DNA from: Bacteroidia bacterium
GTDB lineage: Bacteria > Bacteroidota > Ignavibacteria > SZUA-365
DNA: 64,000 nt
Direction of reading: 5' to 3'
Assembly: GCA_027493955.1 (NCBI GenBank)
Contig: JAOSJT010000001.1
Span: 2,033,131 to 2,097,130 of the forward strand
Shown: piece by piece, positions 17,912 through 27,853 of the stretch
Position numbering within the stretch: the stretch's first letter is position 1
Layout of the letters: each line of letters starts with the position of its first letter
Position numbers and translations under genes: made by a program
Notes under the pieces: model-generated
What the model was told of the DNA's origin: nothing
Databases searched by the model: none
Seen by the model: the letters and a program-made list of their open reading frames with translations, nothing else

Positions 17912-20900
17912 TCATCGGAGCTGGAGCAACCGCGCGTCCCCGCCGTGCTGATCTATGAGGCGCAGGATATAGCTGCCCGCTGGCAGTCCGGTCAGGTGCA
18001 ACGTGGTGATGCGTCGGCCCGACGCGCCACCAGGGACCGCATAGCTGCGGACGCATCTCCCGAGTACATCGTACAACTGCAGCACCGCCTCGGTACTGCT
18101 GCCCTCCAATCGCACGTGCACGATACCGCTGGCGGGCTGCGGCCAGACATCGAGCAACCGGAGCTGTGTGGCGTGTGCGCGAAGCCCCTCCATGCCCGTA
18201 CCGATGTTGATGGTGCGGAACAACCAGGGCTCGCTCCAGAGGCTTGTGCCACGGGCGGTAGTGACCGCCATGCGCCAGTAATACGAGGTGAAGCTGGACA
18301 AACCACGAAGCTGCAACCCTGCCCCATTGATCAACGTGTCGCGAAGAATTGTCGTAAACTGATTGCTTCGCGAAAGTTGGAGCCGGTAAATGCGTGCTCC
18401 GGCCACCGGATACCATTGTAGCACCGGCGAGAGGGACACATCCGGGTAACCGTTAAGCGGGGCAAGGTGACGTGGCGGCGACGGTGCGGTGCTGAATTTT
18501 GACGTAGCGCTCCACTGTCCGAAGGCTGTTGAACCCTCATTGCCCCCGCGGACTCTCCAGAAATAATCCCCTTCCGGCGCGAAACCACTGAAGCCATTTG
18601 TCTTACCGGTCAGACCCATTTCCTCGCCGAACAGCCGCGAGAAATTCGGGAATTCCGATACCTGAATGTGCCAGGTAGCGGCTGTATCCGATGCTGTCCA
18701 CGTAAACTGCACGTTCGATCCCATACTCAACGCTCCATCGAACGGCAGGACCAATGTCGGCGTCCCGAAAATGGAGGCACCGGTGGTGAAGAACCATACC
18801 GTGGACCACTCGCTATAGCCCACGCCCAGCTTCGCGCGTACCCGCCAATAATAGGTGGTCGTCACGGCGAGCTCGGGCGATGTGAAGGTGGTCCCGTTCA
18901 GGTCGTTTCTTTCGAAGGTCAGAAAGCCGAAACCCACATCATTGCTCACCTGCAGATGATACGCCACCGCTCCGAAGAACGGTCGCCAGATAAAATTCGG
19001 CCGGGTCGAAGATGCATCGGACGCGTTGCTCGGCGCGAACAACGTCGGACGTGTGAGCGATTCGCTGATACTGAACACGCGTGGTGAAATACTTTCGAGT
19101 GTACTGTCGTAGGTATCGCGGATACGAATTCGTGCGATGTCGGTTGGTTCCACCGGCACCAACCAGGTAAAGGCCGCCTGCGCAGCCGGCTGATTGACAG
19201 CGACTGTGCGCCAAAGCACGCCGTTATCCGTCGTGTAATCGATATCCACGCGTTCAATACCGGCGCTCTCCCACCGTATCGTTTCATGTGACGCAATCTC
19301 CCAGAACTCGCCGCCCACGGGAGCGCGCAGCTCCAGCCGTGGGACAGGAATGATGGAGAACACCGCATCGCTGACGTCGAACAGTGAGGGGTCACCCACA
19401 GCGCTGATGCGAATCCTGCAGGCATCGGATTCCAGTGCAGGAATGTGCCACGAAGCGCTGCCGTCCGTGGCCGGGACTGCCAGGAGCTGTATCCAATCGC
19501 CTCCATTGTTCGTGGAATAGGCAATTTCCACGCTGTCCACCGCCGCGCTCTGCCAATGAATAAACTGCGTGCTCCCCTCCTGCCAGCGTTCGCCCCCATT
19601 CGGGCTCAGGACGGTTATCGCGGGAATCGGTGTGATGCTGAACACGGCTGGCGATACGCCGGTGACCGGCGGCTGTTGCGCGCCGCTGAGACGCATGAGG
19701 CAGGAATCGGACGGTGTCACCGGAATGGACCATAGCCAGGATCCGGCACGGGCATCGATTCCGGACGTCACCGGAAGCCAATCCCGACCGTTATTGACGG
19801 AATACGAGATTTGTACATCCTCAACAGCAATCACTCGCCAGCGAAGCTCCTGGACACTCGACACCTGCCACCGTTCACCTCCGGCTGGCGAGAGTATGGT
19901 GATCTGCGGAGTCTCGTACACCGTGAAGAACGCGGACGAAGTATCGGCGCGCCAGCCATCCGAATGGCTGATACGCACAAGGCAGCGGGTGGATGTGAGG
20001 GCGGGAATGACCCACGGAAAACTTCCACCAGGCGAGGGATAACGCATGGCAAGTGCTTCCCATGTCCCCCCACCATCGGAAGTCCAATGAATATCCACAA
20101 AAGCCGGAGCTTCTCCGCGCCATCGCACCAGCAGGGTGTCGCCGCTTCTCCACTCCTCGCCACCGACCGGCGACAGTATCTCGAGCCCGGTGCGGACATG
20201 CAGGGCAAGACTGGCCTGCCGCGCGATGCCACAACCTCCGGCGCGTGCGTCGAGATCGGCATCTATGATGTGCGTGCCCGGTGTTTGCGGGACGTACAAC
20301 CCGCTGAACACTCCGTCGTTTGCGAGCGTATCGGGCGAGAGTCCATCGTCCCGCAGCACAACCGCCCAACCGACACCAAGACTGTCTGTTGCGAGGCAGC
20401 GAATCCGGACACTGTCGGGGGCCGGGACAGCGGTGCCGTACACGTTGACCCGCAATGAAATCGTGTCGCCCGTGAGCGCCTGCGACGCGGAGGCGCGGAG
20501 ATCTATTTCAACGCCCCCCGTCCGTGAGAAAGCCAACATGCAGCGGTCGGGCAAGGCCATCTGGCCATCGAGTTCCAGCGTCCATGTACCGCTCAGCGGC
20601 CGCACGATGGTGAGTGACATCGTTGCCAAGGCGGGATCCTGATGCAGGAGGATGGTTGAGTCGTTTGCATCGAACGCGGTGAGTACGGTGGCGTCCGGCG
20701 CGAAAAGCCGGAAGGCCGGCGCCACGCGGCCCGCATGATTGATCAGAAAACTGAGCTGTTCGGTGAGACAGTCCGTCGCGAACTCCAGCGCTCCGCGGGT
20801 GATTCCGTGCAATCCGGCCGGTCGCTGCAGCATGCGCGCCGTTTGCGGCGTGAGCCGAAGATCGCTCACCGTGGCACGCGACCAATGCATGTGTAAATCT

Positions 20901-23143
20901 CCGCTCAGGGACTGTACATCGAAACGGCGACCCAAATCGTCCGTGGTGGCGAGAACGGGATCGGCCAGGAAGGTCTCCGTCGGCTGCGGGATCTGCCATC
21001 CGAACCCCTCATGCGTAATGGGTTGCTGCAGCAGCGGATGCACCGCACCGGAACGTGAGACAGGGAGAAGAGCGGTAAACGTTTGTCGCAGAGCAGCGTG
21101 AATACCGGAGGCCGGAGGAAGCTGTGGGGTATAGAGGTACAGGCCAGCATCAGAATACATCGCTTCGTTTCGCACCGGCTCAAGCACGAGACGCGGGATA
21201 CCCTGCACCGCGAGTCGCATGCGCCATGCCTCCGCGGGATGGAAAGGTGTATCGTCCGCGGAGGTCAACCGTAAAAGCGGTACACCTCTGTCCGCGCGAA
21301 GTGTCGTAATCGACGGCTGTTGATATTCCGGCTGTGCGAAGCGCATGCTGTCCGGCGGATGCAAAAGTAAAAATTGGCCGGTGAGAGCGGTGAGAGCGGT
21401 ATCACTTGCGAGAAATGCCGCTGTGATGTGCGGCAGCAAAGCAGGATTGCTATGCGGATTGCCTAGCTCGTCCGCCGCTGTTGAACGCAGCATGGAGGCG
21501 GAGAATCCGGCGAGCACCGCATTCCACACTGTTGGTCTGTCGAGCATCGCCGAGGATACGGCGACCTCGTAATCGTCATGGTTCTGCGCTTCATCCGGCG
21601 GAAACGGCGTGGGGAGCGTTGGTCTGCTTCCCGCGATCGAGAGCAGGCGAACACCTGCTGGGAGCGTACGGTCCGCCAGTTTCATCAACGCTGTCGCTCC
21701 CGGGGTCAGTTCGCGCAAGGCGGGTGCATAGGCATCCATGAAACCCGGCAGGAGCTGCGGATTGCCGTACGCGAGACCCGCGCGCAGCTCTCCCGCATGG
21801 GGAACGCCCAGAAAAACACCGGCGTGCAGGTCGCCTCGAAACGCGACAGTATCCGTCGGCACCGCAAAAGAAAGATATCCGCGTGCGCTTCCCTGTAAAT
21901 ATGCGCGCAGCACCAATCCGCCCATGCCCTGCGCCACCACCGCCGCCATCGCTGTATCGTACTCGGTAAACAGCAGTTGAAGATCTCGTGCAAAAAGATA
22001 GCCGCTTTCTTCCCAGGATTGGTCCGGTGGGTACACGTACTGCCAGACATCATAGCGGTCGTCCCAAGCCCTGTCGCGTTGCTGGACTCTGCCCGGGAGA
22101 CTGGTCCAGACGTAGTCTTGTTTTCCGCCGAATTCCGGCTGTGAAAAATCGGATACCGAGAGTACGCTCCCATCTCCTCCCCATGCCGCATCCCGCTGGC
22201 CAAGGCCGTGTACAAACACCAGCGGCATTCGATCGGAGCGAATATTATCGAGTCGATAACTCGCGTTGGCCGGTGCCGCGCTGTCCAACACGGCTGGAGG
22301 TAGGAGCATGCTGACCTGATACAACGGACCCGAAAGCGGATCTCCTCCCTGCACGAACGGCAGTGCGGGTTTTCCGGGAAGCCACGGGAAACGCACGGCG
22401 GCAGGGAACTTCCAACCCGTGAGCAATGGCTGCTCCACGGGATGGTCGTGATATGCGACGAGATCCCGATGGACGACAACTATCGCCTCCTTGCGCCGCT
22501 GCGCTGCCAGATCCTTGAGGGGATAATGGAAGCCGGTCTTTCCGATGACGGCACCGGCCGTATTCAGGATATATAGATCGGTAATATTCTGCGTCATCAT
22601 CGGGATGAACTTCGCCTTGTAGAACGTGGCGAATCCGTTGCTATCGAGGCGGATACGGATGGAAATCGGGGAGAAAGGCATGGGGATTCCGCTTCCGGCA
22701 TAGCCCCAGAGCTCCACTGCCGCCGCGACAGGCCCCCATTGATCCACCACGCGAATGCGAACGGCTATCTCGCTCTCCTCGACGGGGGCCACGTTCACGA
22801 ACGCCGTGCGCCGCAGCGTGTCATACGTCGCGCTGTCCGCCACGATGAGCGTCACGGTATAGAGACCCGACACCTCGTACGTGAACCGGGGATTTTTCTC
22901 ATCCGAATCGGTTACGCCGTCACCGTCCAGATCCCAGGCCCGGAAAATGACGGAGTCCTGCGGTGTGGACAGATCGAAAAACTGCACGGACAGCGGTGCA
23001 GCTCCGGAGTCCACATCCACGGAGAAATCCGCGTTGACCTGGCCATGTCCCTGCACGGACAGGAGACAGATCGCCGTGATGAGAAACACGATGAAAGCGA
23101 GAAAGCGGCGCAGGCGCCGTCCGGAGTGAGAACGTCGGATCAT
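17912..23143 (-). CDS. Giant secreted T9SS cargo: PKD, pseudo alpha/beta-hydrolase, Ig-like and FN3-like repeats, sorting domain
   Basis: This 1743-aa protein starts with a signal peptide and a PKD domain (residues about 38-115). A lipase-like domain follows, with LVFVHGLGQRDAAWGG and LGVPHAG. At the nucleophile elbow, however, the usual GHSMGG reads AQGMGG (residues 404-409), so the serine is glycine. Four repeats of about 90 residues of the form ILSPxGGExWxxxSxxxIxW (Kre9/KNH-like) follow. Three FN3-like segments with YYWRV/YFWRV are next. The last 80 residues form a type A sorting domain (LDVWPQPASG...LYDVLGR...LPAGSYILRL). It is probably exported through the outer membrane and attached to the surface or released. 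Function may be adhesive or binding rather than catalytic. Confidence 0.85.
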   Translation of the reverse strand: MIRRSHSGRRLRRFLAFIVFLITAICLLSVQGHGQVNADFSVDVDSGAAPLSVQFFDLSTPQDSVIFRAWDLDGDGVTDSDEKNPRFTYEVSGLYTVTLIVADSATYDTLRRTAFVNVAPVEESEIAVRIRVVDQWGPVAAAVELWGYAGSGIPMPFSPISIRIRLDSNGFATFYKAKFIPMMTQNITDLYILNTAGAVIGKTGFHYPLKDLAAQRRKEAIVVVHRDLVAYHDHPVEQPLLTGWKFPAAVRFPWLPGKPALPFVQGGDPLSGPLYQVSMLLPPAVLDSAAPANASYRLDNIRSDRMPLVFVHGLGQRDAAWGGDGSVLSVSDFSQPEFGGKQDYVWTSLPGRVQQRDRAWDDRYDVWQYVYPPDQSWEESGYLFARDLQLLFTEYDTAMAAVVAQGMGGLVLRAYLQGSARGYLSFAVPTDTVAFRGDLHAGVFLGVPHAGELRAGLAYGNPQLLPGFMDAYAPALRELTPGATALMKLADRTLPAGVRLLSIAGSRPTLPTPFPPDEAQNHDDYEVAVSSAMLDRPTVWNAVLAGFSASMLRSTAADELGNPHSNPALLPHITAAFLASDTALTALTGQFLLLHPPDSMRFAQPEYQQPSITTLRADRGVPLLRLTSADDTPFHPAEAWRMRLAVQGIPRLVLEPVRNEAMYSDAGLYLYTPQLPPASGIHAALRQTFTALLPVSRSGAVHPLLQQPITHEGFGWQIPQPTETFLADPVLATTDDLGRRFDVQSLSGDLHMHWSRATVSDLRLTPQTARMLQRPAGLHGITRGALEFATDCLTEQLSFLINHAGRVAPAFRLFAPDATVLTAFDANDSTILLHQDPALATMSLTIVRPLSGTWTLELDGQMALPDRCMLAFSRTGGVEIDLRASASQALTGDTISLRVNVYGTAVPAPDSVRIRCLATDSLGVGWAVVLRDDGLSPDTLANDGVFSGLYVPQTPGTHIIDADLDARAGGCGIARQASLALHVRTGLEILSPVGGEEWRSGDTLLVRWRGEAPAFVDIHWTSDGGGTWEALAMRYPSPGGSFPWVIPALTSTRCLVRISHSDGWRADTSSAFFTVYETPQITILSPAGGERWQVSSVQELRWRVIAVEDVQISYSVNNGRDWLPVTSGIDARAGSWLWSIPVTPSDSCLMRLSGAQQPPVTGVSPAVFSITPIPAITVLSPNGGERWQEGSTQFIHWQSAAVDSVEIAYSTNNGGDWIQLLAVPATDGSASWHIPALESDACRIRISAVGDPSLFDVSDAVFSIIPVPRLELRAPVGGEFWEIASHETIRWESAGIERVDIDYTTDNGVLWRTVAVNQPAAQAAFTWLVPVEPTDIARIRIRDTYDSTLESISPRVFSISESLTRPTLFAPSNASDASSTRPNFIWRPFFGAVAYHLQVSNDVGFGFLTFERNDLNGTTFTSPELAVTTTYYWRVRAKLGVGYSEWSTVWFFTTGASIFGTPTLVLPFDGALSMGSNVQFTWTASDTAATWHIQVSEFPNFSRLFGEEMGLTGKTNGFSGFAPEGDYFWRVRGGNEGSTAFGQWSATSKFSTAPSPPRHLAPLNGYPDVSLSPVLQWYPVAGARIYRLQLSRSNQFTTILRDTLINGAGLQLRGLSSFTSYYWRMAVTTARGTSLWSEPWLFRTINIGTGMEGLRAHATQLRLLDVWPQPASGIVHVRLEGSSTEAVLQLYDVLGRCVRSYAVPGGASGRRITTLHLTGLPAGSYILRLIDQHGGDARLLQLR

Positions 23144-23308
23144 GGCCGGTCTCCGGTTGTTCTTGGCGGGTAATTTCTTACGAAATGGCGATTTACACCA
23201 TTCGCCTGAAGTTACGGTTTATCGGTATTTGTTGCAAGAGATGCGAGGTTGTTGAGCGTGGCGCGCTCATCCGCATATATCAGGTTATTTTGTGGGTTTT
23301 CACGAAAA

Positions 23309-23392
23309 GGTGAGAAGGTCAAAGGGTAAAAGGGTGAAAGGGTAACAAATTCTTACCTTTTCACCTTTTTTCCTTTTCACCTTTTTACCAGC
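23309..23392. repeat. Purine/pyrimidine imperfect inverted repeat
   Basis: The left arm consists of AAAGGGT/GGTGAAAGGGT words and the right arm of ACCTTTTCACCTTTTT words, able to form a long imperfect stem around 23345. It fills most of the 303-base gap between the PorZ-like gene and the giant T9SS gene. It could attenuate transcription between the two genes. The rest of the gap (23144-23308) shows nothing I recognise. Confidence 0.6.
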
Positions 23393-23446
23393 GCCCGTTT
23401 GGACCTACGGAGTAAGCAGATTTCGGAAATCGTACGTCACACACCG

Positions 23447-25708
23447 TCAGTCCTTTATCACGGCGACTTTGGCAACACCCGCCTGTTTGCCGTTCGCGGC
23501 TGCGGCCACGACGAAGTACATCCCCGAGGCGGCAGCTTCCCCGGTCAGAGTCCGTCCGTCCCAGAATCCGATCCTTCCGCCGGGAGAGGGCACCTCCGCG
23601 ACGAGATCCCCGGAGACACTGAGAATTTTGATGATGGACCCCTCAACCAGACCGTCGATACTGAGTTGCCCGTCCACCGCCGGACGGAAGGGATTAGGCG
23701 CCACAGTGACGTCTCCGAATGTCACCACAGGTTCAACGTACGGCGTTGCAAGGCTCGACAATCCACGCCGCGTCGCGATATAGGCAACACCGGTCTGAGG
23801 ATGCACCAGTATGTTGATGATGTCGTTGTCGAGGAGCGGACTGTTATCGGTGTTGTACTGCGCCAGGATCTCGCTCCCATCGGGTGTAAGCACAAACACG
23901 CCATCCTTGGTACCGAGCCATTTGTTGTTGACGGGATCGATGGCGATGGCGGAAATATACAAGCCCTCGATATTGCAACGGGTATTGAAACAGGTTTTCG
24001 AGACCCTGTCGTTCACTCTGGGATTGAAGATTGTTCGCAGACCGCGATCGGTACCAATCCAGACATCGCCAAGCATATCCACCGCGACGGACGTCACCTC
24101 ATTCTCCGCGTTGATGCCGCTGGCGTCATTCGCGTTGAAGCGGGTCCAGGTGTCGTCGGAGGTAGTGGCGAGCGTTCCTTTGTCGTCGAACACCAGCAGG
24201 CCGCGGAAGTTCGAGGTATTCATCATAATCCACTTGCGGCCGGATTGATCGACGGCAAGTCCGGAAACAATCGTCCCTTTTGGCAGCGAGGGATCGCTGT
24301 AGAAACGCCAGCTTCCGTCAGGGGTCCTGCACCCGAGCAGTCCCCCACCGCTGCGGAAGTGCAGACTCCAGACATTCCCCCTGTTGTCCCGCTTGATTCC
24401 TTCCACGGCGGGGAACAAGGGATTGTCGTCCAGTCCTGGAAAATCGGGCACCGTACCGACAGTGTGATTCACGAACGTTCCGTCTGCTTTGCGCTCAAGC
24501 ACTCCCCCGCCGCGCGTGGCAAACCAGACGGATCCGTCCGGACCGTCGGTGAGGTCCATCACGGTGTTCGAAGAAATCTGGCTGACGGATTTGCTGTCGT
24601 AATTCATCCAGCGTGTCCCGTCATACGCATAGATACCCTTGTCCGAAAGTCCGGATGCAGCCCAGAGCACACCGAAATCATCCACTGTGAGAGCTTTGAA
24701 AAAATTTGACGCCGGGCCATCGGGACGCGCAAAGCTCCATGCGTTCCCCTGCACATGTATGCTGATTCCATCCGTGGATGCGACAACGATATCGCTGCCA
24801 TTCGAGGCGAGGTCCGTAAATCGCGGATTTACGGGATACGAGCCGTTGTCCAGTCGATCTCCTACCTGAATGGCATTCCCCCCGGAGTCTACACGAAACA
24901 CGGCCACTTCTGTCACGAGATACAGATCGACACCATGCACGCGAATGCGACGGTGTGCGCCGGCTCCGAGAGCGCCGACATGCAGCGCGAAGGCGCCGCT
25001 CTCGAAGCGGAGAATTGCCGCAGCGGTGGTTGCGTGCAGAGCGTCGTTGCGGATGGCGAGCGAGTGCACCTCCGGCGAGCCGCCCCCGGGAAACGAGGTA
25101 TAGGACGTCCAATTCGTCGGATCCTTCAGATTCGGATGGCGAAGGTCCGCCGCAGCGATGCCATGCTCCGTAGCGACCCAGATGTCATTGCCCAGAACAA
25201 GGACATCGTTGACGCGACCCTGCGACGGCAAATTCCCGAACTTGGTATAGGTATCGCCAAATTCCCTGCGATCAGGATCGTACACCGTCAAACCGAATTC
25301 CGTGCCGACGTACAGCTTCCCTGCATGCTCGTAGAGACAGGTGATTCCCCTGCGTTGGAATTGCGTCGCACGCACAATGTCCGAGACCTCGCTCCATTCT
25401 CCGCCGCTGCTTCTGATGTTCAGAAATCCGGTGCTTGCCCCGGCGACAAGGCGGCCGTCCGGGAGCGTCGTCACCGCGGTGTAGTCTATGTCCGACAGTC
25501 CGTCCACATTGGTAAAGCGTGTGAAATCCGTTCCGACGCTGACGAAAACGCCACCGCTGGTTGCGGCGATGACACGACCGTTGGACACGGCGATGTCGCG
25601 GACGTTTTTCATGTCGGTGAGTGTGCGCCAGGTACCCGTTTGCGCCACAGCCGCGACCGCAAACAGCGTAAGCCCGGTGAAGATGTGGAGCAATCGGTGG
25701 AGTGTCAC
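23447..25708 (-). CDS. PorZ-like beta-propeller protein with C-terminal sorting-like domain
   Basis: The 753-aa protein has a signal peptide and then repeated propeller blades of the two-component-regulator type (e.g. GVFVSVGTDFTRFTNVDGLS, DIWVATEHGIAA, DVWIGTDRGL, KWLGTKDGVFVL). The C-terminal 85 residues (VAPNPFRPAVDG...IKILSVSGDLV...GMYFVV) resemble a T9SS C-terminal domain. Length and layout match PorZ, a surface component of the T9SS attachment complex in Bacteroidota, but a generic propeller cargo protein is possible. The start is GTG, overlapping the ribH stop as GTGA, so it is translationally coupled to ribH. The T9SS cargo gene lies just downstream. Confidence 0.65.
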   Translation of the reverse strand: MTLHRLLHIFTGLTLFAVAAVAQTGTWRTLTDMKNVRDIAVSNGRVIAATSGGVFVSVGTDFTRFTNVDGLSDIDYTAVTTLPDGRLVAGASTGFLNIRSSGGEWSEVSDIVRATQFQRRGITCLYEHAGKLYVGTEFGLTVYDPDRREFGDTYTKFGNLPSQGRVNDVLVLGNDIWVATEHGIAAADLRHPNLKDPTNWTSYTSFPGGGSPEVHSLAIRNDALHATTAAAILRFESGAFALHVGALGAGAHRRIRVHGVDLYLVTEVAVFRVDSGGNAIQVGDRLDNGSYPVNPRFTDLASNGSDIVVASTDGISIHVQGNAWSFARPDGPASNFFKALTVDDFGVLWAASGLSDKGIYAYDGTRWMNYDSKSVSQISSNTVMDLTDGPDGSVWFATRGGGVLERKADGTFVNHTVGTVPDFPGLDDNPLFPAVEGIKRDNRGNVWSLHFRSGGGLLGCRTPDGSWRFYSDPSLPKGTIVSGLAVDQSGRKWIMMNTSNFRGLLVFDDKGTLATTSDDTWTRFNANDASGINAENEVTSVAVDMLGDVWIGTDRGLRTIFNPRVNDRVSKTCFNTRCNIEGLYISAIAIDPVNNKWLGTKDGVFVLTPDGSEILAQYNTDNSPLLDNDIINILVHPQTGVAYIATRRGLSSLATPYVEPVVTFGDVTVAPNPFRPAVDGQLSIDGLVEGSIIKILSVSGDLVAEVPSPGGRIGFWDGRTLTGEAAASGMYFVVAAAANGKQAGVAKVAVIKD

Positions 25709-26187
25709 GAGCGACCACCTTCGTCAATGATTCCGAAGAGGTTGAGCATTTCCATGGCGGTGAGAGCGGCGTCCCAGCCCTTGTTTCCATGTTTGAGTCC
25801 GGCGCGCTCGAGCGCCTGTCCGGTGCTCTCCGTTGTCAGTACACCGAAAGCGATGGGTACACCGCTGTCCATGGAGAGATTGGCGATACCCTTGGTGACT
25901 TCCGCGGCGATGTAGTCGAAATGGGGGGTTTCACCTCGGATAACCGCACCGATGCAAATCACGGCATCGAAGCGACCTGCCGCGACAACACGTTTGGCAA
26001 CCAGCGGGAGTTCGAAAGATCCCGGGCAGAGAAACACTTCATACTGCCGGGCTTCCGCGCCATGCCGTTGCAGACAATCGATGGCGCCTTCCACAAGTCG
26101 TCGGGTAATGACATCGTTGAAACGACTCGCGATGATGGCGAAGCGGTGAGATCCGGCTTTCAGATCTCCCTGAATGGGGGTGTACAT
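25705..26187 (-). CDS. ribH: 6,7-dimethyl-8-ribityllumazine synthase
   Basis: The 160-aa enzyme condenses 5-amino-6-ribitylamino-uracil with 3,4-dihydroxy-2-butanone 4-phosphate in riboflavin synthesis, normally as an icosahedral shell or pentamer. Family motifs are PGSFELPLVAKRV, GAVIRGETPHFDYIA with the catalytic His, GVPIAFGVLTTES and AGLKHGNKGWDAALTA. It follows the PHP phosphoesterase gene by 14 bases. No FMN riboswitch was recognised upstream, and other rib genes are not in this window. Confidence 0.96.
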   Translation of the reverse strand: MYTPIQGDLKAGSHRFAIIASRFNDVITRRLVEGAIDCLQRHGAEARQYEVFLCPGSFELPLVAKRVVAAGRFDAVICIGAVIRGETPHFDYIAAEVTKGIANLSMDSGVPIAFGVLTTESTGQALERAGLKHGNKGWDAALTAMEMLNLFGIIDEGGRS

Positions 26188-26201
26188 AAACTTCCTCGAT
26201 G

Positions 26202-27029
26202 TTATTGTATGAACAGCCGGCGCTTCATCGCCTGCACGGTATCCTGTGAAACGGTATACGTCCCGAAGTTGGGATAGTCGTTGCGTTTGCCTCCGTGGAA
26301 ATCCGATCCCCCGCTCTCCAGCAGAAAATACTCTGATGCTATTCCGCGGTAGAACCGGACCCGATGCATGTCATGCGCGGGGTGCACCACTTCAACACCG
26401 TCGATGCCGGCATGAATCAAATACGAAAGGTCGTGCTCGCTCACGTACCAGCCGGGGTGTGCAAGGATGGATACTCCGCCGGCATTGGCTATGATCTCCA
26501 CCGCATCCTCGGGCGAAATTTTGTATTTCGGCTCAAACGCCGGGCCGGATTCTCCTATATAGCTCTCGAAAGCCTCGGCGTAATCCTTGGTCAATCCTTC
26601 GTCCAGCATCGCCGCGGCAATATGCGGGCGACCCACAGCGCCCTGGCCGGCATGTTCGAGCACGATATCGAAATCGAGCGGGAGATCCAGATTGTTGAGT
26701 TTACGCACGATACGCTCGGCCCGGATAAATCGCTCGCGCTTGAGAAAGGAAAGCGTTTCGCGGAATTCCTTGTTTGAGGGATCGAACATATAGCCCAGGA
26801 TGTGAATGTCCTTCGTTCCAAGAGTGGAACTTAACTCTACGCCGGGAATGATTTCAATCCCAAAATCTCCCGCCACTCCCAGCGCTTCCTCGATGCCGTC
26901 GATGTTGTCATGATCCGTGATGCTGAGTGTGCCGATGCCAACCTCATGAGCACGCAATACCAGCTCGCGCGGCGAAAGCGCCCCGTCGGAGTAGTAGGTG
27001 TGCGTATGCAGATCGACTTTCCCGGTCAT
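26202..27029 (-). CDS. PHP-domain phosphoesterase (YciV/RNase AM-like)
   Basis: The 275-aa protein opens VDLHTHTYYSDGALSP, the first metal-binding PHP motif. It then has SITDHDNIDGI, EIIPGVELSS and GGVSILAHPGWY, with a final GGSDFHGGKR. This order is diagnostic of the PHP group that includes 5'-3' exonuclease/nucleoside 3',5'-bisphosphate phosphatases. The frame continues upstream, but the ATG at 27029 puts the start right at the conserved domain. It sits between a PEGA protein gene and ribH in a dense minus-strand operon. Substrate is inferred from the family only. Confidence 0.85.
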   Translation of the reverse strand: MTGKVDLHTHTYYSDGALSPRELVLRAHEVGIGTLSITDHDNIDGIEEALGVAGDFGIEIIPGVELSSTLGTKDIHILGYMFDPSNKEFRETLSFLKRERFIRAERIVRKLNNLDLPLDFDIVLEHAGQGAVGRPHIAAAMLDEGLTKDYAEAFESYIGESGPAFEPKYKISPEDAVEIIANAGGVSILAHPGWYVSEHDLSYLIHAGIDGVEVVHPAHDMHRVRFYRGIASEYFLLESGGSDFHGGKRNDYPNFGTYTVSQDTVQAMKRRLFIQ

Positions 27030-27082
27030 AATTTCTGCCTGAAGTTGTGGAATGGAATTCGCGGAACACTCTACCGGCACCC

Positions 27083-27853
27083 TCAATCCCCGAAAATACG
27101 GAGAATGAAGTACCCCAACCCGAGTTGCATCAGGGCAAGCGACAGACCTGCATAAATATCGTATTTTTTCGCGTCAGATAACAACGCTTCATCCCGGCTC
27201 CTGAGGTACGCATCATATCGTCCGTCGGCATACTGCTTGAACATCACAGCGGCGACACCCGCTGCGAGTGTCGCTCCGGCAGGAAGAACAATGTCCATGC
27301 CGGGCATACGCAGCGGCTCATCCACGAGAGCGAAACCGGCCGGACGTTCGCCCGATGCAACGGGCAGGACGACAAGTAATGCTCCCTCGTGTGCGTTGCC
27401 CGTGCGCACAATCTGAGACAGATAGCCAGGCTTCCGTACCGAAAGAGCTGCGGTGTCCACCGGGAGATCGACCGGTGTGTAACCGATAAATTCCTCACCG
27501 CGATACACCGCGGCACCATAGGGCACACTGCGGATCTGTAGTGTGCGGGTGAATCGAACATGCATCACCCCCAAATGCGCCGGAAGAGGATCGGGACCGA
27601 GAGCGCTGCGTTGCGCATTCCATGCCGCGCGTTCAGGGTAATACAGCACCAGATGTGCGGCATCACTCCTGAGAACACGAAGTGGCGTCCTGCCCATGAG
27701 ACTATCTCCGGCGTACACTTCGGCTCCCTGCGGATCGCTCTCGATACTGACGAAGGGCGATTCGCGGGGTTCGATATCCTGTGCTGTTACTCGCCCTGTG
27801 CCGCCGATGAGAATGATCAACAGCAGTGTGCAGAGGCATTTAATCAACTGCAT
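27083..27853 (-). CDS. PEGA-domain membrane protein
   Basis: This 256-aa protein has a signal-like N-terminus and two PEGA modules: VSIESDPQGAEVYAGDSLMG with TPLRVL, and LQIRSVPYGAAVYRGEEFIG with TPVDLP. Two hydrophobic segments close the protein (about residues 185-205 and 232-252). PEGA modules are small beta domains of surface and periplasmic proteins, often at the cell wall; no enzymatic role is known. It overlaps the upstream BamB-like lipoprotein gene by 14 bases and so is probably made with it. The ATG at 27853 is chosen because it gives a clean signal sequence. Confidence 0.75.
   Translation of the reverse strand: MQLIKCLCTLLLIILIGGTGRVTAQDIEPRESPFVSIESDPQGAEVYAGDSLMGRTPLRVLRSDAAHLVLYYPERAAWNAQRSALGPDPLPAHLGVMHVRFTRTLQIRSVPYGAAVYRGEEFIGYTPVDLPVDTAALSVRKPGYLSQIVRTGNAHEGALLVVLPVASGERPAGFALVDEPLRMPGMDIVLPAGATLAAGVAAVMFKQYADGRYDAYLRSRDEALLSDAKKYDIYAGLSLALMQLGLGYFILRIFGD

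Noticed and set aside
17390-18421. Long plus-strand frames rich in RPARMAVLSALGAPLPAPASG
   Set aside because: They are translations of the 55-bp tandem array plus antisense of the T9SS gene; the period of 55 forces a frame change in every unit.
25705-26187. FMN riboswitch ahead of ribH
   Set aside because: The gene follows others by 14 bases in an operon and no RFN-element consensus was seen upstream.
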